Part shown: positions 42,473 through 56,667 of the stretch, in pieces
Position numbering within the stretch: position 1 is the first letter of the stretch
How the letters are laid out: each line of letters starts with the position of its first letter
Source: Ophiocordyceps camponoti-saundersi (nom. inval.)
Lineage: Eukaryota; Ascomycota; Sordariomycetes; Hypocreales; Ophiocordycipitaceae
NCBI GenBank assembly: GCA_003339415.1
Contig: PDHQ01000086.1
Location: 52,387-116,386, forward strand
Length of the DNA: 64,000 nt
Reading direction: 5' to 3'
Translations under genes and position numbers: made by a program
Notes under the pieces: generated by a model
What the model was told of the DNA's origin: nothing
Database searches by the model: none
The model's input: only the letters and a program-made list of their open reading frames with translations

Positions 42473-45400
42473 ATGGAATCCCAGGAACTGGTACTCCACG
42501 TTGACGCCGAGATCCGCGCTGCAATGCACGGCTTGGACGGTGACGAATTGCAGGCTTTCGCACAACTCTATGAAAATCCGGCTAACGATGACGAGATCGA
42601 AATCTATCTTTACGCTTGTGTTCTTGTCTTCTTCAGAACCGACTCGGCGGCATGTATTCACCAAGCGATCGATCAAGCCACCAAATGGGTTGCTGCTATA
42701 TCCCAGGACAACCCCGACTACTCCCGACGACTTAATACGCTAGACACCCTTTTGTTCATGACGGACACTTCAAGGTCCGTAATCATTATGTTCCAGTAGC
42801 TGCACACGCGGTGCGATGATGATAACATTTAAATATGTCTTTCAGTGGTCAGCAGCTGCGTGCCATCGAGTTGAATAATATAAATCCGGTACCCGATGAA
42901 ACCAACAGCCAGCCGGACGCTACACAAGAGAAACTCTCTAGGGTCCTCGGTCTATATGATGATTCCCTGGAAGCCGGCGGCGGCGGCGGTCTCGATAGCC
43001 TCAACGAGGCTATTAACTTGATGGGCGAAGTCATGGAATCATGTCAGCCACATTTCCCTCCTTTGCTGGTACAATTCTCCGGAGTCATGTTTCAAAAACG
43101 ATTCCATTGGACCGGCTCCAGGGACGATCTGAATTGTGCCATCCGCCTGCTGTCCATGGCAGTAGATGCCCTTCCTCGGGACCATAAAGAGTGGGCTTCT
43201 GCTCTAGGCAACTTGGTAGACTGTCAGAGCTCTCGTTCCGACCAGACTGGGTCCATAAAAGATCTCGAGTTTGCCATCGATCTAGCACGAAAGGCCGCGG
43301 ATGCGACTCCCGTAGACTCTAAAGCTTTGCGTCTGAAGAAACTGGCACATCTTCTGGGCCGGCGATTCGCACGGACCCAATCGTCCGACGACCTCGATGC
43401 TACCATCGGCACCTTGATCGAGGTGAAGGAAGCTACTCCTCAAGATAGTCCCCAGTTTGCATCTATTCTATCTCATCTAGCGGAAGCTCGATACGAAAGG
43501 TTCAAGAAGACCCAGTCGACGGAGGATTTGAACCATACTGTCGACACTCTCAACCAGGCGATTGAAGCTGTACCGCAAGATCAACCCTATAACGAACTTC
43601 ACTCGAGAGCCCTTGCCAAATCGTACTACATGCGCTTTCGAATAAGCGGCCGTGGAAGCGACCTCGATTGCGCCATCGACAACACGTCAAAGGTTGCTAT
43701 GAACTGTCCCGATAATAACAAGTTCCACCAAGCCGGCTATTTTCAGGAACTTGCAAAACTGCATGGCAAACGATTCGTACGCGAAGGCTCCGAAGACGAT
43801 TTGCATCGGTTTCACGATGTTGTGAAGATGGGCTGGCGCTGTTCCACGGCCAGCCCGTCTACCCGTTTCAGCCTGGCTTACATGGCTGGTGAGCTTCTGG
43901 GGGGTTGGGATAGTTGGGAAGAGTCGAGCGAATATTTGGAGCAAGCCATAGAGTTGCTCCCTCTCATCGGCGCACGATGGCTGGGGCATTCGGACAAGCA
44001 GCACTTATTCTCCGGCCACTTCCGCAAGGGGTCGAGAGTGGCTTCGACCGCAGCCGCCGTTTGTCTCAATGCGGGAAAGGATGCTTATACGTCTTTGCGT
44101 CTTCTCGAACTCGGACGAAACGTTATCGCAAGCCCGCTTTATGACTTGCGCGTGGACGTGTCCGAACTACGACAGAAGCACCCTACCCAGGCGGACGAGT
44201 TTATCTCCCTTCGAGATAAGCTGGACGGGCCATGGAACTTGGCCCCTCCCGAGTTCGCCCGAGATGGAATCGCAATGCAGGCTCTTCGCTTAAACCAGCC
44301 TCTTCAAGCCGATCAACGGCTTAGCGAGCTTATAACGGAGATTCGCGACCTTCCCGGCTTCGACGGCTTTCTACTTCCTCCGAGCGCGGATGAGCTGATA
44401 GCAGCAGCGGAACGAGGCCCCATCGTCGTTATAAATCTGCATCCCTACCGTTCCGACGCATTTCTCGTTGAAAGAGATCGGATCAGGGTGATGAGACTGC
44501 CAAACCTGACTCCGGAGGAGGTCGAAAAGCGAGTGCAAGATCTACGACTGTTCGACAAAACGCCTATATTGGAATGGCTTTGGGATGCCGTCGCCGGCCC
44601 GGTTCTCGATGCTCTCGGTCTTCTTCAGAATCCCACTTCAGATGACGACTGGCCCCATGTTTGGTGGATTCCAACAGGTCTCCTCACCCAGCTACCCATC
44701 CATGCCGCAGGATATCATGCAAGGGCCGGCTCCGAGACGGTTATCGATAGAGTCTTATCGTCTTATGCCTCGTCTATCAGGGCTTTAGTGCATGTACGCC
44801 GACGCCACGTACAGAAAGAACCTGGCAGACTCCGTGACGCTCTTCTGGTAGCCATGGAAAACACACCGAACCTGCCCTGTGACGGCCACCTCGAGTATGC
44901 GGTGCGGGAAGTAGACCAAGTGCGGAAGCTCTGTGAATCGCTCCAACTCAGCCCCGTCACCCCTTCGTTATATAAAGATAACGTCCTTGAGCATCTGAAG
45001 GAGTGTCAGATATTTCACTTTGCTGGTCACGGACACGCCGAAGCAGGCGATCCGGCACAAAGCCGATTGCTTCTCGAAGATCACCAAAGCAACCCCCTCA
45101 CGGTGGGAGAGCTGCGCGATAGTAAATTACAAGACCATGCGCCCTTCCTAGGCTATCTCTCGGCTTGTTCAACCGGAGCCAGCATGGTAGAGGACCTGGC
45201 TGACGAGGCGATCCATCTTGTCAACGCCTTGCAACTTGCGGGCTTCCGGCACGTTATCGGAACTCTCTGGACCGTGTCGGACGAGCACTGCATGGACGTA
45301 GCGCGGGTGCTCTACGAGACACTGAGAGACAATGGTATGACTGACGAAGCGGTCTGCAAGGGACTACATACCGCAACACGAGAACTGCGTGACAGAGGAG

Positions 45401-45513
45401 TGAGGAACAGATGGGGTGGACGAGATGCCACATTAATCGGCTCGGAAAAAGCGCCGCAGCAGGTGACACTTCTAGACATGCACTGGATTCCTTACGTTCA
45501 CTACGGTGCCTAG
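42473..45513 (+). CDS. TPR-CHAT domain protein, predicted caspase-like cysteine protease
   Basis: Predicted 989-residue protein from two exons, 42473-42774 and 42846-45513. The 71-bp intron (GTCCGT...TTTCAG) splits a Ser codon and joins TDTS|SGQQLRAIEL. Residues 40-480 contain TPR-like repeats of the tetratricopeptide type common in fungal CHAT proteins (LNEAINLMGEVMESC, LDATIGTLIEVKEATPQDSP, LNHTVDTLNQAIEAVPQDQP). The C-terminal third is a CHAT domain with the catalytic pair His829 (FHFAGHGHAE) and Cys875 (YLSACSTGASM), then FRHVIGTLWTVSD and a terminal YVHYGA. CHAT proteases are caspase-fold cysteine proteases; bacterial TPR-CHAT and fungal CHAT proteins are linked to immunity and cell-death circuits, some next to gasdermin genes. 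I see no gasdermin or NLR in this window. The start at ATG 42473 is chosen because it leads into the TPR region; the longer frame upstream begins in the GT microsatellite. Confidence 0.9.
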
Positions 45514-46350
45514 ACGCCTGACGGTATAGCATAGAGGTCGGGATAATTAGTGTGGTCGTCACACACTCGTTTTGGTGCCTCGGGAGCTTTACTTACAGGA
45601 AACGAGAGGCCGCGGGAACTCTTAGGGAGGAGGAGCATGCAACACTCTGTTTATTACGAGCCTATAACATATGCTTAAATTTCGGCCTAAGGAATAACTA
45701 ATAATAACGAGGTGCTTAGATCCGAGTAAATATATAGTTAAGTAAGTATTACCTTTATTTAAGTAAAGCTATAATAAAGATTAAGTTTTAGAACTTCTTA
45801 AAAGCTTATATATTAATAAGTTACTTTTTATAAACTTAAAAAAAGCTTTAAACTTTTATATTATAAAAACTTTAATAATAATTTAAGTTATAAATATTAA
45901 TATATAAATAATTATATTTAAAAAAGCTTATATAAGCTATTATAGCTTAGAAATATATTAAGTAAATAATAATATTAATATTATAAATAAAAATTCTAAG
46001 CTAAAAAGAAAAAAAAAGAAAAACTCTTATAAGTAAAATTTTAATAAAATATATAAAAATATATATTAATAAAAATAAGAAAAGGTATAGTAAAATCTTA
46101 ATAAAAAAGTAATTATATTTCTTAATAATTTTTTTTAAAGTTTTTTTAAATAATTTAATAGCGGTAATAAATATATTATAAAAAAAGTAATATTAAATTA
46201 AAATAATATATTATTAAAAGCTTATATAAGCTATAATTAAATAATCTCTTAAGTTTTTTTAATTTTTAAATATTTTTATATTTTAAAATTATAAAAGTAA
46301 TAATAATAAAATAAAAAGTTATTACTAAATATATAATATAATTTAATTAT
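45514..46350. other. Boundary between normal sequence and the RIP-mutated compartment
   Basis: The first 150 bases are normal and probably the 3' UTR of the CHAT gene. From about 45,665 onward the sequence becomes AT-rich with long runs nearly free of CpA and TpG, and stays so to the end of the window. I see no gene. Confidence 0.75.
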
Positions 46351-47289
46351 AAAGGATTTAAGCTAAGCTTAAATAGCTAAGTTATATAAAAAGTACTTAG
46401 TTAAGTTTATATATATAATAAGTATAAGGTATATATAAGTATATATAATTAGTTAGCGCCGCGCGTAAAATAAGCGTAAGCTATATATAAATTATAACTT
46501 TAAATATATATATTATATATATTTTAAAACCTCTTAAATTATTTTATATTAATAAAGTTAGCTTTTTATAAATATTAAAAAGTATAAGATTTTTATAATA
46601 AAATAATTTTAATTATAAATAACTTTAATATTTAATAAGCTTTTATTACTTAGCTTTTAAAATAATAAGCTATTATTATAAAGTTTTAAAGCTTTATATA
46701 TTAATAATATTAATTTATATAGCTTTTTAAGTAATAATAATTATAACCTTATTATAAGCTACTACTTTTTATTTTATTATTTAATAATAATAAAAACTTT
46801 TTTTTAATATAATACTTTTTTATATTTTATAAGCTATAAGTAAACTAAGCTTTTATAATACCGCTTATAATTAATAAGTATTTTTATATTAATATTTATT
46901 TTTTATAATTTAAGTTAAGGTAGCTTTATTTTTTAAGTAAAGTGCTAAGTATAAATATAATTTTAATTATTTTCTAAGTTATTTTAATATTATATTTACT
47001 AACTTATATTAATATTAAATAAATATAATAAAGCTTAAATACTATAAAGGTTCTATACTTTTTAATATTTATAAGAAGCTAACTTTATTAATATAAAATA
47101 ACTTAAGAAGTTCTAAGGTATATATAATATATATATTTAGGGTTATAATCTATATATAGCTCGCGCTTATCTTACGCGTAGCACTAACTAATTATATATA
47201 CTTATATATACCCCGCGCCCGTTATACGCGCAGACTTAACTAAGCACCCCTTACGTAACTTAGCTATTTAAGCGTAGCTTAAGTCCTTT
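46351..47289. mobile_element. 939-bp element with about 245-bp terminal inverted repeats
   Basis: The left end AAAGGATTTAAGC and the right end (reverse complement AAAGGACTTAAGC) begin inverted repeats that extend about 245 bp inward. They share features such as CTTAGTTAAGT, GTATATATAAGTATATATAA and TTAGTTAG. The differences are C/T and G/A, with the right arm less mutated. The ends are flanked by TA. The middle has no recognisable coding sequence. This fits a MITE or foldback-type DNA element, non-autonomous. A second copy in the same orientation, missing the right arm, lies at 61197. Confidence 0.75.
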
Positions 47290-47774
47290 ATATACCCCGT
47301 TACCTTAAGAAAAGAGTATTTCCGGCCGCGGCACGTATATATATAAGGTATAAGTTAAAATACCCTTTATATAAAAAATTTTTCTTCCTCCTTTTTTTTT
47401 TCTCCTTAAGCTAGTTATATTATTTTCCCTTACTAAGTAAATATTTCTCTAAGCTTTATATTTTATTATTCCGCTATTATATTCTTATAATTTTTTTTTC
47501 TATTATTATTATTATCTAAGCTTTTTATAGCTATTTATTCTTTTTTTTATTATTATTAATTTTTAAGCTTTTTATATTTATTAAGTTATTATATTACCGC
47601 CTTAATATATTATCTAATTAGCTATAATTACCGCTTTATATAATAAGTAACTACGTTATAAAAGGAGATTTAAATAATAAAAATATTACTATATTATAAA
47701 AAGTAAAATATTTATATACTTTTTATATTTAGGACCTTTATAATAGCTATAATATTAACTATTAATATAGTTAT
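47290..47774. other. AT-rich spacer with a pyrimidine-rich tract
   Basis: RIP-mutated sequence between two elements. It includes a T-rich run near 47,386-47,405 preceded by TATA-like stretches. No coding content is recognised. It ends with the target duplication GTTAT at 47770-47774. Confidence 0.45.
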
Positions 47775-48077
47775 TATTAAGTGGTTTTTATATATATATA
47801 TATATAAGGTAAAGAAAGTAAAGGTAACTTAAATTATATATAATTAAGATAAATATCTTTCTTATTTCGTACAAGGAAGGACGGCTATATAGCTAGTTAA
47901 TATTCTACCCCTTATACCTCCTTATCTATTATAAGATATCTCCTAGCCCTTAAGTTATATAAGTTACGACTTAAGTATTAATATACGAGTTATTATAAGC
48001 TCCTATTATATCTAAGGTATCCTTTATATATATATTATATAGTAAATATAAAGGGGTATAAGATAATAATACTAATA
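47775..48077. repeat. Left LTR of the 9.2-kb element
   Basis: Aligns over its whole length with 56668-56968, with transition differences and a 2-bp length change in a TA-dinucleotide tract. Confidence 0.85.
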
Positions 48078-51000
48078 CTTGACTTTTTCTTTTTATAAAA
48101 AGAAATAATATACCTAATAGAAAAATAAAAATATATTATATAAAGAAAAAACTCTTTGGCCCCTTAAGAGTTTTTAAGAAAAATAGTTATATAATGTTAA
48201 GCGAATATATAGCTAAAAAATTCTATAAAGGTAAATAACGCCCCGTATATATTAAAGTAAAAAGAACTACTAGCTAAAAAATAAATATTAGATTACTAAA
48301 TAAACTAATCTAGCTTATATTAAATAAAGGTTTTATTATAAAAGTTCCTTATAGTTATAATACTAAGGAAAATAAGTAGTAATATTACCTCTAATAACCT
48401 TATATTAAAAATACTAAAAATTATTATAAAAAGAGGGAAAAAAAACGGATTCTACCGCGCTTTACCGCTTTTAGAGGGGTATAAAAACCTCGCTACCCCC
48501 CTTCTCTCGCTCTCTTTCTTTTTCCTCCTTTCTTCTTCTCTTCTTCTTTAAGCTAAATAATAATAACGATAATAACTTTAAGATTAAGAGGTTAAGTAAG
48601 ACTTAAATAGTTATATAATATACTATACTTATCTATATATATTATTATTAGTTATATAATATACCTCCTTATCTTAATAGCGTAATAGCGTATTATCTTA
48701 GCTTTTTCTAAGTTTATATCTTTTATAATAATAATAAAAACTATTATTTAATATAGTTAATAGCTTTAAATATAAGTTTTAAATAAGGGTAGTTATATAA
48801 TTATAAGGCTAATATAGGAATAGGAAGCTAAGGTTCGCCTTATAGCGATACTATTATATAATATATTTATATATTTAGATAACTTCTAGGATTTATAATA
48901 TATAGTTACTATTATTATATAATAACTATTATATTTCCTAATAATATTTATAGCTAATTAGGGGGTAGTTATAGCGGAGCTATATAATATTTATATATAT
49001 AATCCGCACCTATTTAATATATATTAAATAAACGGAGATAAGGCTTACGCTACTTATATCTAACGCTTTTATATAATATAGTGCTTTTTTATATAATAAG
49101 CTATAGCGTTACGTACTCCGGCACTAGCGCCTTATACCTTAATTATAATACTTATAATATTAGCTAATAGCTAGTAAGGGGGGAGGGTAATAGTAATTTT
49201 AAAAAAAGCACCTCTAAATACGGAGGAGTATATTACTATCTTAGATAATAAGTAAAGAGGTTTAGGGGCGGGGGAAAATAGTTAAGGGGTCGGATAATAG
49301 TAATATTAGTAAAAAATAGCGTAAAAAGCTTATAGCTTTGCTTTTAAAATAGCGTAAAGGTTAGGCGATACTTAATAAATAACTAAAAATTTAACGTATA
49401 TAAAGTATAAATATAAAATATAAATATAAAAAAAATATAAAAAAACATAAAGATTAAATAAGGAAATAAAAGTATAAGCTATTAGATAAGGGTAAAAAAA
49501 ATAAAATAAAAAAAAAGGAAAAAGTAGATAAGTTATATAACCTAAGCTAGTTATTAAACCGAAGCTTTAATATATAGTTAGTATAAATTCGTAAATATAA
49601 AGGTTAATAACGCTATATTAAAGCTAGCTTTAGTATAAATATTTATTAGATTATTTTTACTATTTATTTAGCAGATCTCGGAAATTTCTTTATATTTATA
49701 TAATTTATAAATAGCTATAATATTTATTATAAGCTATTTTTCTATTATTAAGCTAAGCTAAATAAAGTAGTTATATAGTAATTATAAATTAGTATAAAAA
49801 ATTAAAAATATTAGAAGGGAGCTAAGAGATTATATAATACTTTAAATTATTATATATAGTATAAGACTAAGATTAATACTATTAACTATATTATAAAGTT
49901 TACTTATAAGAACGCTTCTTATAACTTATTTATATTTTATAAAAGTTTAATATAAAATATTACTTTATATAATAAATAAGTTTTTAAACTAATTTTTTTT
50001 ACTTAAAATAATAAAAGTATTAAGTTAAAAAGTTAAGTTATAATTATTAGTAAAAAACTTATTTATAAAGATAAATAGTTTTATATAAGATAAGTTAAGA
50101 GGAATAAAGCGTAATCTTTAAGAAGCGTTATTAATTTACTATTAAATTCTCTTATTTAAATCTATAATATTTTATAAAGATAGGTTTATTACTTAAGCGG
50201 CGATAATAAGGTTATATAAAGCTTTTAGTTAGTAGACTAAAATAATATAAGCCTTATAAGCGCGCTAGCTAATAAAGTCTTATAAAGTAAACTTGCTAGT
50301 AAGGTTAATAAGCTAGAGGCTAAAAGCCTGCCCTTTTTATATAAAAATAATATTATATAAATCTTATATTATATAGCTGCTATTAAAGTTAATAAAGGCG
50401 TTATTTATAAGAAAAGTTTTTAGTTTTATATAAAACTAAGCTTTCGCTAGCTTAGTTTCCTTAAGTTAAGAAAAGTAAAGTAAGGCGAAGGAGAATATAT
50501 TATCTATTTATAATTTAATAATACTAAATATAGCAGGTTTAATTATAATATATAAAAGATAAAGGTTATATAATAATAAAGTTATACTAAGTTTTATATA
50601 ATAGTATTAGTAATAAGTTTTAAACTAATAAGGCCTTAACTCCGCAAGTTTATAAAGGGGTTTTTAAATATATAAAAAAGTATATAGGGGATATTAGTCT
50701 TATAGCTTTTTTAGCAAGTAAGCGTAAATTATATAACTTAATAAATTAAAAGATTATATATATACTTATATAATATCTTATAATTTTCTTTATATATTAT
50801 ATAATTATATTAAAGTAAGTTTAAAAGTAAGAAGAAAGCGCTATAATATATATAAAATTATAAGTAATTATATAAGTATTTCTTCCTTATTATTATCGCT
50901 ATATTTTTAAATAATAAGCTAAGATTTTTTATAAAGTTTATTATTTAAATTTTTTACCTTTTATATAAGATATATTTTAAAAATATATATATTAAAGTTT

Positions 51001-54000
51001 AATATAAAGTTATATTATATAAATATAAAGATTTCTTAAATAGATAAGGTACTAATTTTATTATAGTTAGAAGCTTTAAAAAATATTCTTAAGGTTATAA
51101 TAATTTTTTATTAATAAAGTTATATAGCTAAAATATAGTTATCCTTTTCCTTTATAATAATAAATAAGGAGGGGAAAGCTTTATATAATACCTTATCTTT
51201 AAGTACTATAATTAGGATTTTAAAATAAACTTTTTTTATTATAGTTTAAGAAAAAAAGGGATAAAGATAAGGTTTTACTTATATTATATAAAAGCGTGTT
51301 AATTTAGAGGGAAAATTAAAAATAATATTTTAGCTATTAAAGCTTAAAATATAAAAAAGGCCTTACTACTTATCTTTTTCTCACTAGATAAAAACCTCGC
51401 TTTAAAAAGGAAAAAATAAGATATTATATAAATTAGGGCCGTTTTTTATATATAGTGCTTATAAAATATCCGCTTAAGCTTTAAGTTTCCGTACTTATTT
51501 TATTACTTATTAAATTATATAAGCGTAAGTAAGAATATTTAAAGCTAGTAATAAGTTATATAAAATATAAAAGTAAGCGCTAAAAATAAAAAAGGTAAGA
51601 ATAAGGCTATTAGGGCTAGTAATATTATTTATAGCTTTTATAGCTATTTATAAAATTATAATATTATTAGTTTTAAAGTTAATTTTTTATTAAAATATAT
51701 TATATACTTATTAAAAGGGGGCGTAAGTATATTTAACTTTACTAATAGCTTAATATACTTTTATAAGTACTTTTTTATAAAATAATCTAAAAAGTTTAAT
51801 ATTTATATAAAACTCTTCTAAGGTAAAGTTTATATTAATATTATAAGAAATAATATTAAGTAAGCTTTAATAAGTATAAATTTAGTATTTATAAAAGGCG
51901 TTTTATATATTTATAGCTAATATATTTTATATAAAATATATAGCTTAAAATAAAGTAGCTTTATTAATAGTATATAAGACTAGCTTACTATTAAGGTAAA
52001 AAATATTAATAATAAAGAAGTAGTTAAAATTATAGTTATTTTTAATAAAAAACTTAAACTAATATAGTTTAGCGTTATATAACTAATATTAATAATAAAA
52101 ATATTAAATTAAGTTAAGGGCCGCTAGTAAGATATTAAAAAGGCTAGCTTTTTAAAAGAGGTTATAAAAGCGTTATATATATAAGTAGCTAAAATAATAG
52201 TATAACTAGCGCAGTTTATATTCTATATAATATAACGCTAATTCTTATTATAAAATATTAAAAAAAGGATATTTTTATTTTTATATAATAAGGACTATAA
52301 TATTATTATATTAAATAATAATATTTTATATATTATTATAAAAAGTATAAAAGCGGTTAGTATTCTTAAGGTAAAAAAGGAAAAGGGTAGAGGTATTAAA
52401 GATATAGTAAAGGACCTTACTAAGTAGGTTTTATATAATAATAGTGCTAATTAGTTTTATAAGTTTTAAAAAGCTAAAATAAATAGCGTTATTAGTAAGG
52501 GTTTAATTAATTATTATATAAAAGTATTCTTAAATATAAGCTTCTGCTTATAGCTTTCTAATAGTTAAAATTTTAGTAGCTTTTATATTTTAAAGCTTAC
52601 CTTAATATATTATATAATATATATTAAAAAAAAGAAACTATTTTATAAAGGTATTAGGGGCCTTAATATTATAAATATTATTACTTATAAGATAGTATAT
52701 ATAAGTAGTAGTAGTAAAGAAAGAGACTATAGTTTTCTTATTTATAATATTTTTATTATTTTCGGAATCTTTATTATATAATTAAAAGAACTAGGAATTT
52801 TATCTTTTAAAGCTTTTATATAAAAAAAGGAAAGCGTTAAACTCCTTATTTATAAAAAGTTATTAGTTAGTTTCTTTATAGCTTATTAAATATTATTTCC
52901 TAGCTTATTTAATATTATTTAAGCTATAATTAGTTAACTAATAACTTTCTTTTTTATAAATAAAATATTTATATATTATATAAGGGATAAAATAGTGTTA
53001 TTATAAAAGTTTATTATATTATATAAAAGTAAATTTATAAAAATAAAAAAATAGTTAAGGAAATAAATATTTTAAAGTTATATAAAGCTTTATATAGTTT
53101 ATATAATAATAGTTAGTAAAAAACTAGTTTATACCTTAATTAATAATAATAGTAAAATAATATTTATATACTAGTATGCTTAATATAGCTTAAAACTATC
53201 CTATATATATTCTAAAAGTAAGAAAAATTAGAAAACTTAGAGTAAAACCCTCCCCTTAAGCGTTACCTTAATTTAAGGCTAGATTAAGTCCGCACCTAGT
53301 ACTCTATACCTTAGATAGGTCTAGTAATAATAAGTAATTAAGAAGCTAATATTTCCTCCGAAGCGGAGTCCGCGGTAGTAAAAGTACGCGTAATCCGGGT
53401 CCGGTATAAAGTCTATATAGCTACTTATTTTCCTAAATATTATTATTATTATAAACCGAATCTTTACGCTTAATTATAATATTCTAAATAATTTATTTAA
53501 TTAAAGCTTTATTAATATAATTAAAAAATATATAAAGGTTTTATTAGCTTATAATAAACCTTATAATAGCTAATCTTAAAAAGCGGCTTAACTATTATAG
53601 TAAAGCTATAGATAAGTTCGGAGAGGGGGTTAGAGGCGGAGCTATTATATTCGCTCTTTAGCGTTTCCGCCCTAGCTATTACTAAACTCCGGTTAGCGCT
53701 AGAAGGGGAGGAGGGGCGATATATATAGAGTTCCGATCCGCGAATCTCTAAAATTAGGAAGTATAAGTATCCTTTGCCCGGTTCTACGCCGCTTTTATCT
53801 TAAGGTAAAGTTAACTTTACCTAAAATAAGTCCCCTAATAGAGAGGGTAATAATATAGTCTTTTTCTATACGCTATAAAGTAAGCTAACTTACCTTTTAT
53901 ATATAAAAAGGCGGAGTATTAGCTATATTATAGCTTTACTATATAATATTTAGTAATATATTTAAGCTAGTAATATTTAAAATATTATTAAAATTAAATT

Positions 54001-56667
54001 TTTAGCTTATAAGGTTTTATATTAAAAATCTTTACTTATATTATTATACTTTTATTATAAATTTAGTTTATATTTATTACGCTATTAATAATAATTATAA
54101 AAAAACTTCGCTAAGTTTTTAAATAGTATCTTTTTATATATAGTTATATTATTAAAACCTTATTTAAAAATTTAATCTTTTTCTAAAAGGCTTCCTTATT
54201 ACCTTATTATAAGGCTTATACTAGCACCCTCTTTATAATAAGAATATAACCTCCGCTAGTTAAGTATACCTTTTCTCTAAAAATAGTATAAAGCTACTTT
54301 AAATCGGACTAAAGCTTATAAATAGTATCTTAGAATATTATCGTAATATTACTATTAAGTAATTTCCTTATTATAAGGGCTTAGCTTTACTTATAAAATT
54401 TATAATTAATATTTATTATAGTTACTTTAAAGCTTTAAACTTAAAGTAAAATAGTAATAAAATTAAAGTAAATTATAAGCTAACGCTTATATTACCTAAG
54501 AACTTATTTTTTAATAATTTTCTCTAGCGCTTTAGCTATAACTATAGCTTATATTAGAGGAGTTCCGCTCCCCCTAAAGCTATAGAAAAGAGAGGAAACT
54601 ATAGCTATAATAGCTAAAGTAATATTATTAATTAATAAAGTTAGAGTAGGGGGGGCGCCTCCCTAAACCCTCTCGGACTCCGCTATTTATTTAATAATTA
54701 CCTATATAAAAACTAAGGCGTCCCCTAAAATAATCTTACTAATACTCGCCTTAGCTTCTAATAAGGTAAGAGGTATAGTAAATTTTTAGGTTTAAGTTTA
54801 CTATAATTCGGAGTAAAGCTATATTTTAAGTAAAAAATTTTCGCGGTTATAATTAACTTATATAGCGTTACCCTCCCTCTTAGAGTTATTTTAAGCGTAG
54901 CTTAAGGCTATTACTATAAGGTAACGGAAAGAGCGGAGTCTACTTATAATATAAAAATAAGAGGTTTATATCCGCGTTACTATAAGCGTAAGATTCGTAG
55001 AATATATAAAAGTTATAAGTAATAATAGTAAGAAAGGAATATAATTAGTTAATAAAAAATTTATATAAAATATCTTAAAATATTATAGCTAATTTAAGTT
55101 TTAGGATATTTTTATAAGCTTATATAACTATTATAAGAAATTACTTCTCCTTTTAATAATTTATACTTAAAGCTTATTAAACTAGTTAAAGTTTATTAAA
55201 AAAAGTATTAAGGGTATTTATTATAATTTTATTAAGTTATTTATATTATATAATATTAAATAAAAGTATAATTTAATCTATTTAATATAAAGAATAATTT
55301 ATATAAGTATTTAAGTATATATTTAAAAAAGTATAGATTTTATCTTATTATTTATTTATATTAATAAAGTATAGGAAATAGTTCTAGGCTTTATTTAATA
55401 AGATATTTAAAAAAATAATATAATACTAATCTTTTATAATATTAATCTTTAAGTAATAGCTAATAAAAATCTAAGTTTTATTAATTAGTATATTATATAA
55501 CTTTTTAATATAATTTTAATCTTTTCGCTATCTTTTAAAAAAAGCGGTAACTTTATTTAAAGAAATTAGTTTATTTTTAACTTAATATATTAGTAATAGC
55601 GAATAAACTTATATAATACCTATTAAGAATTAAAAAATATTTAAAATAGTTAAAATTAGCGTTATTAAGGTAAGGCGTAATAATATTAATTAATTATTAT
55701 TTATTATTTAAAATATTTAAGTTATATAAATTTAAAACTATTATAATTATAATATAATATTTTAAAAAGGCTATATTAAGATAATAGCTAAAACTATCTT
55801 TAATTTATAAAGCTATATAGGAATTATAATTAATATTATATAATTTTATAATATTAGTTTTAAAAAGTTAAGGGTAATATACTTTATTATAAGTTATAAT
55901 AGTAAGCTAGAGGTTATTTTATAAGTAGGAATAAGGGTTATAAGGAGTTTTATAAAGCGTTAAATAAGTATTTTATTTTTAAAAAAAGGGATATATTATA
56001 CGATAATAATTTAAGTTAGTTTTTTAAAAAATATATAGTAAACATAACTTAGTTAATAATAAGTCTAACTTTTAAGTTTTAATTAGATTATATAAAAAAG
56101 GTTTTTTTTTAAAAGTTAAATTATATAATATTATATATTTATTATATAATAAATATAGTTAATTTAATCTTTTTAAGTACTTATATAAAGTTTAGTTATA
56201 TATTTTAAAATATAAGGTTTATACTTTAAGTTTAAATATAATAAAATAATATACTTTCTTCTATTATTTTATTATATAATATAAGGGAGTTATTACTTAT
56301 AATTTATTTATAATATTTATTATAAGATTTATTATTTTAAGAAGTTAAAGTTATATTATTATTATATATATTTTTAAAATATTATTAAAAGTAATATTAT
56401 ATAACTAATAAAAGTATTAAGTAAATATAGCTTTTTAGTTAAAATTTTAATATTAGTATATATTATATATTATTTTAATTTTTTAATTTTAATAGTAGCA
56501 CTAAGCTAATATAGCTTTTTAGTTAAAACTTATTATTAAAAAAAGAGTAAAAGTATAAGTATTAGATAATAGTAAGTATAAAAGCTTTTTAAAGTTATAT
56601 AATAATTATCTCTTTACTTTAGTTAATTTATAATTAACTAATAATAACTAATATAATTACTAATTAG

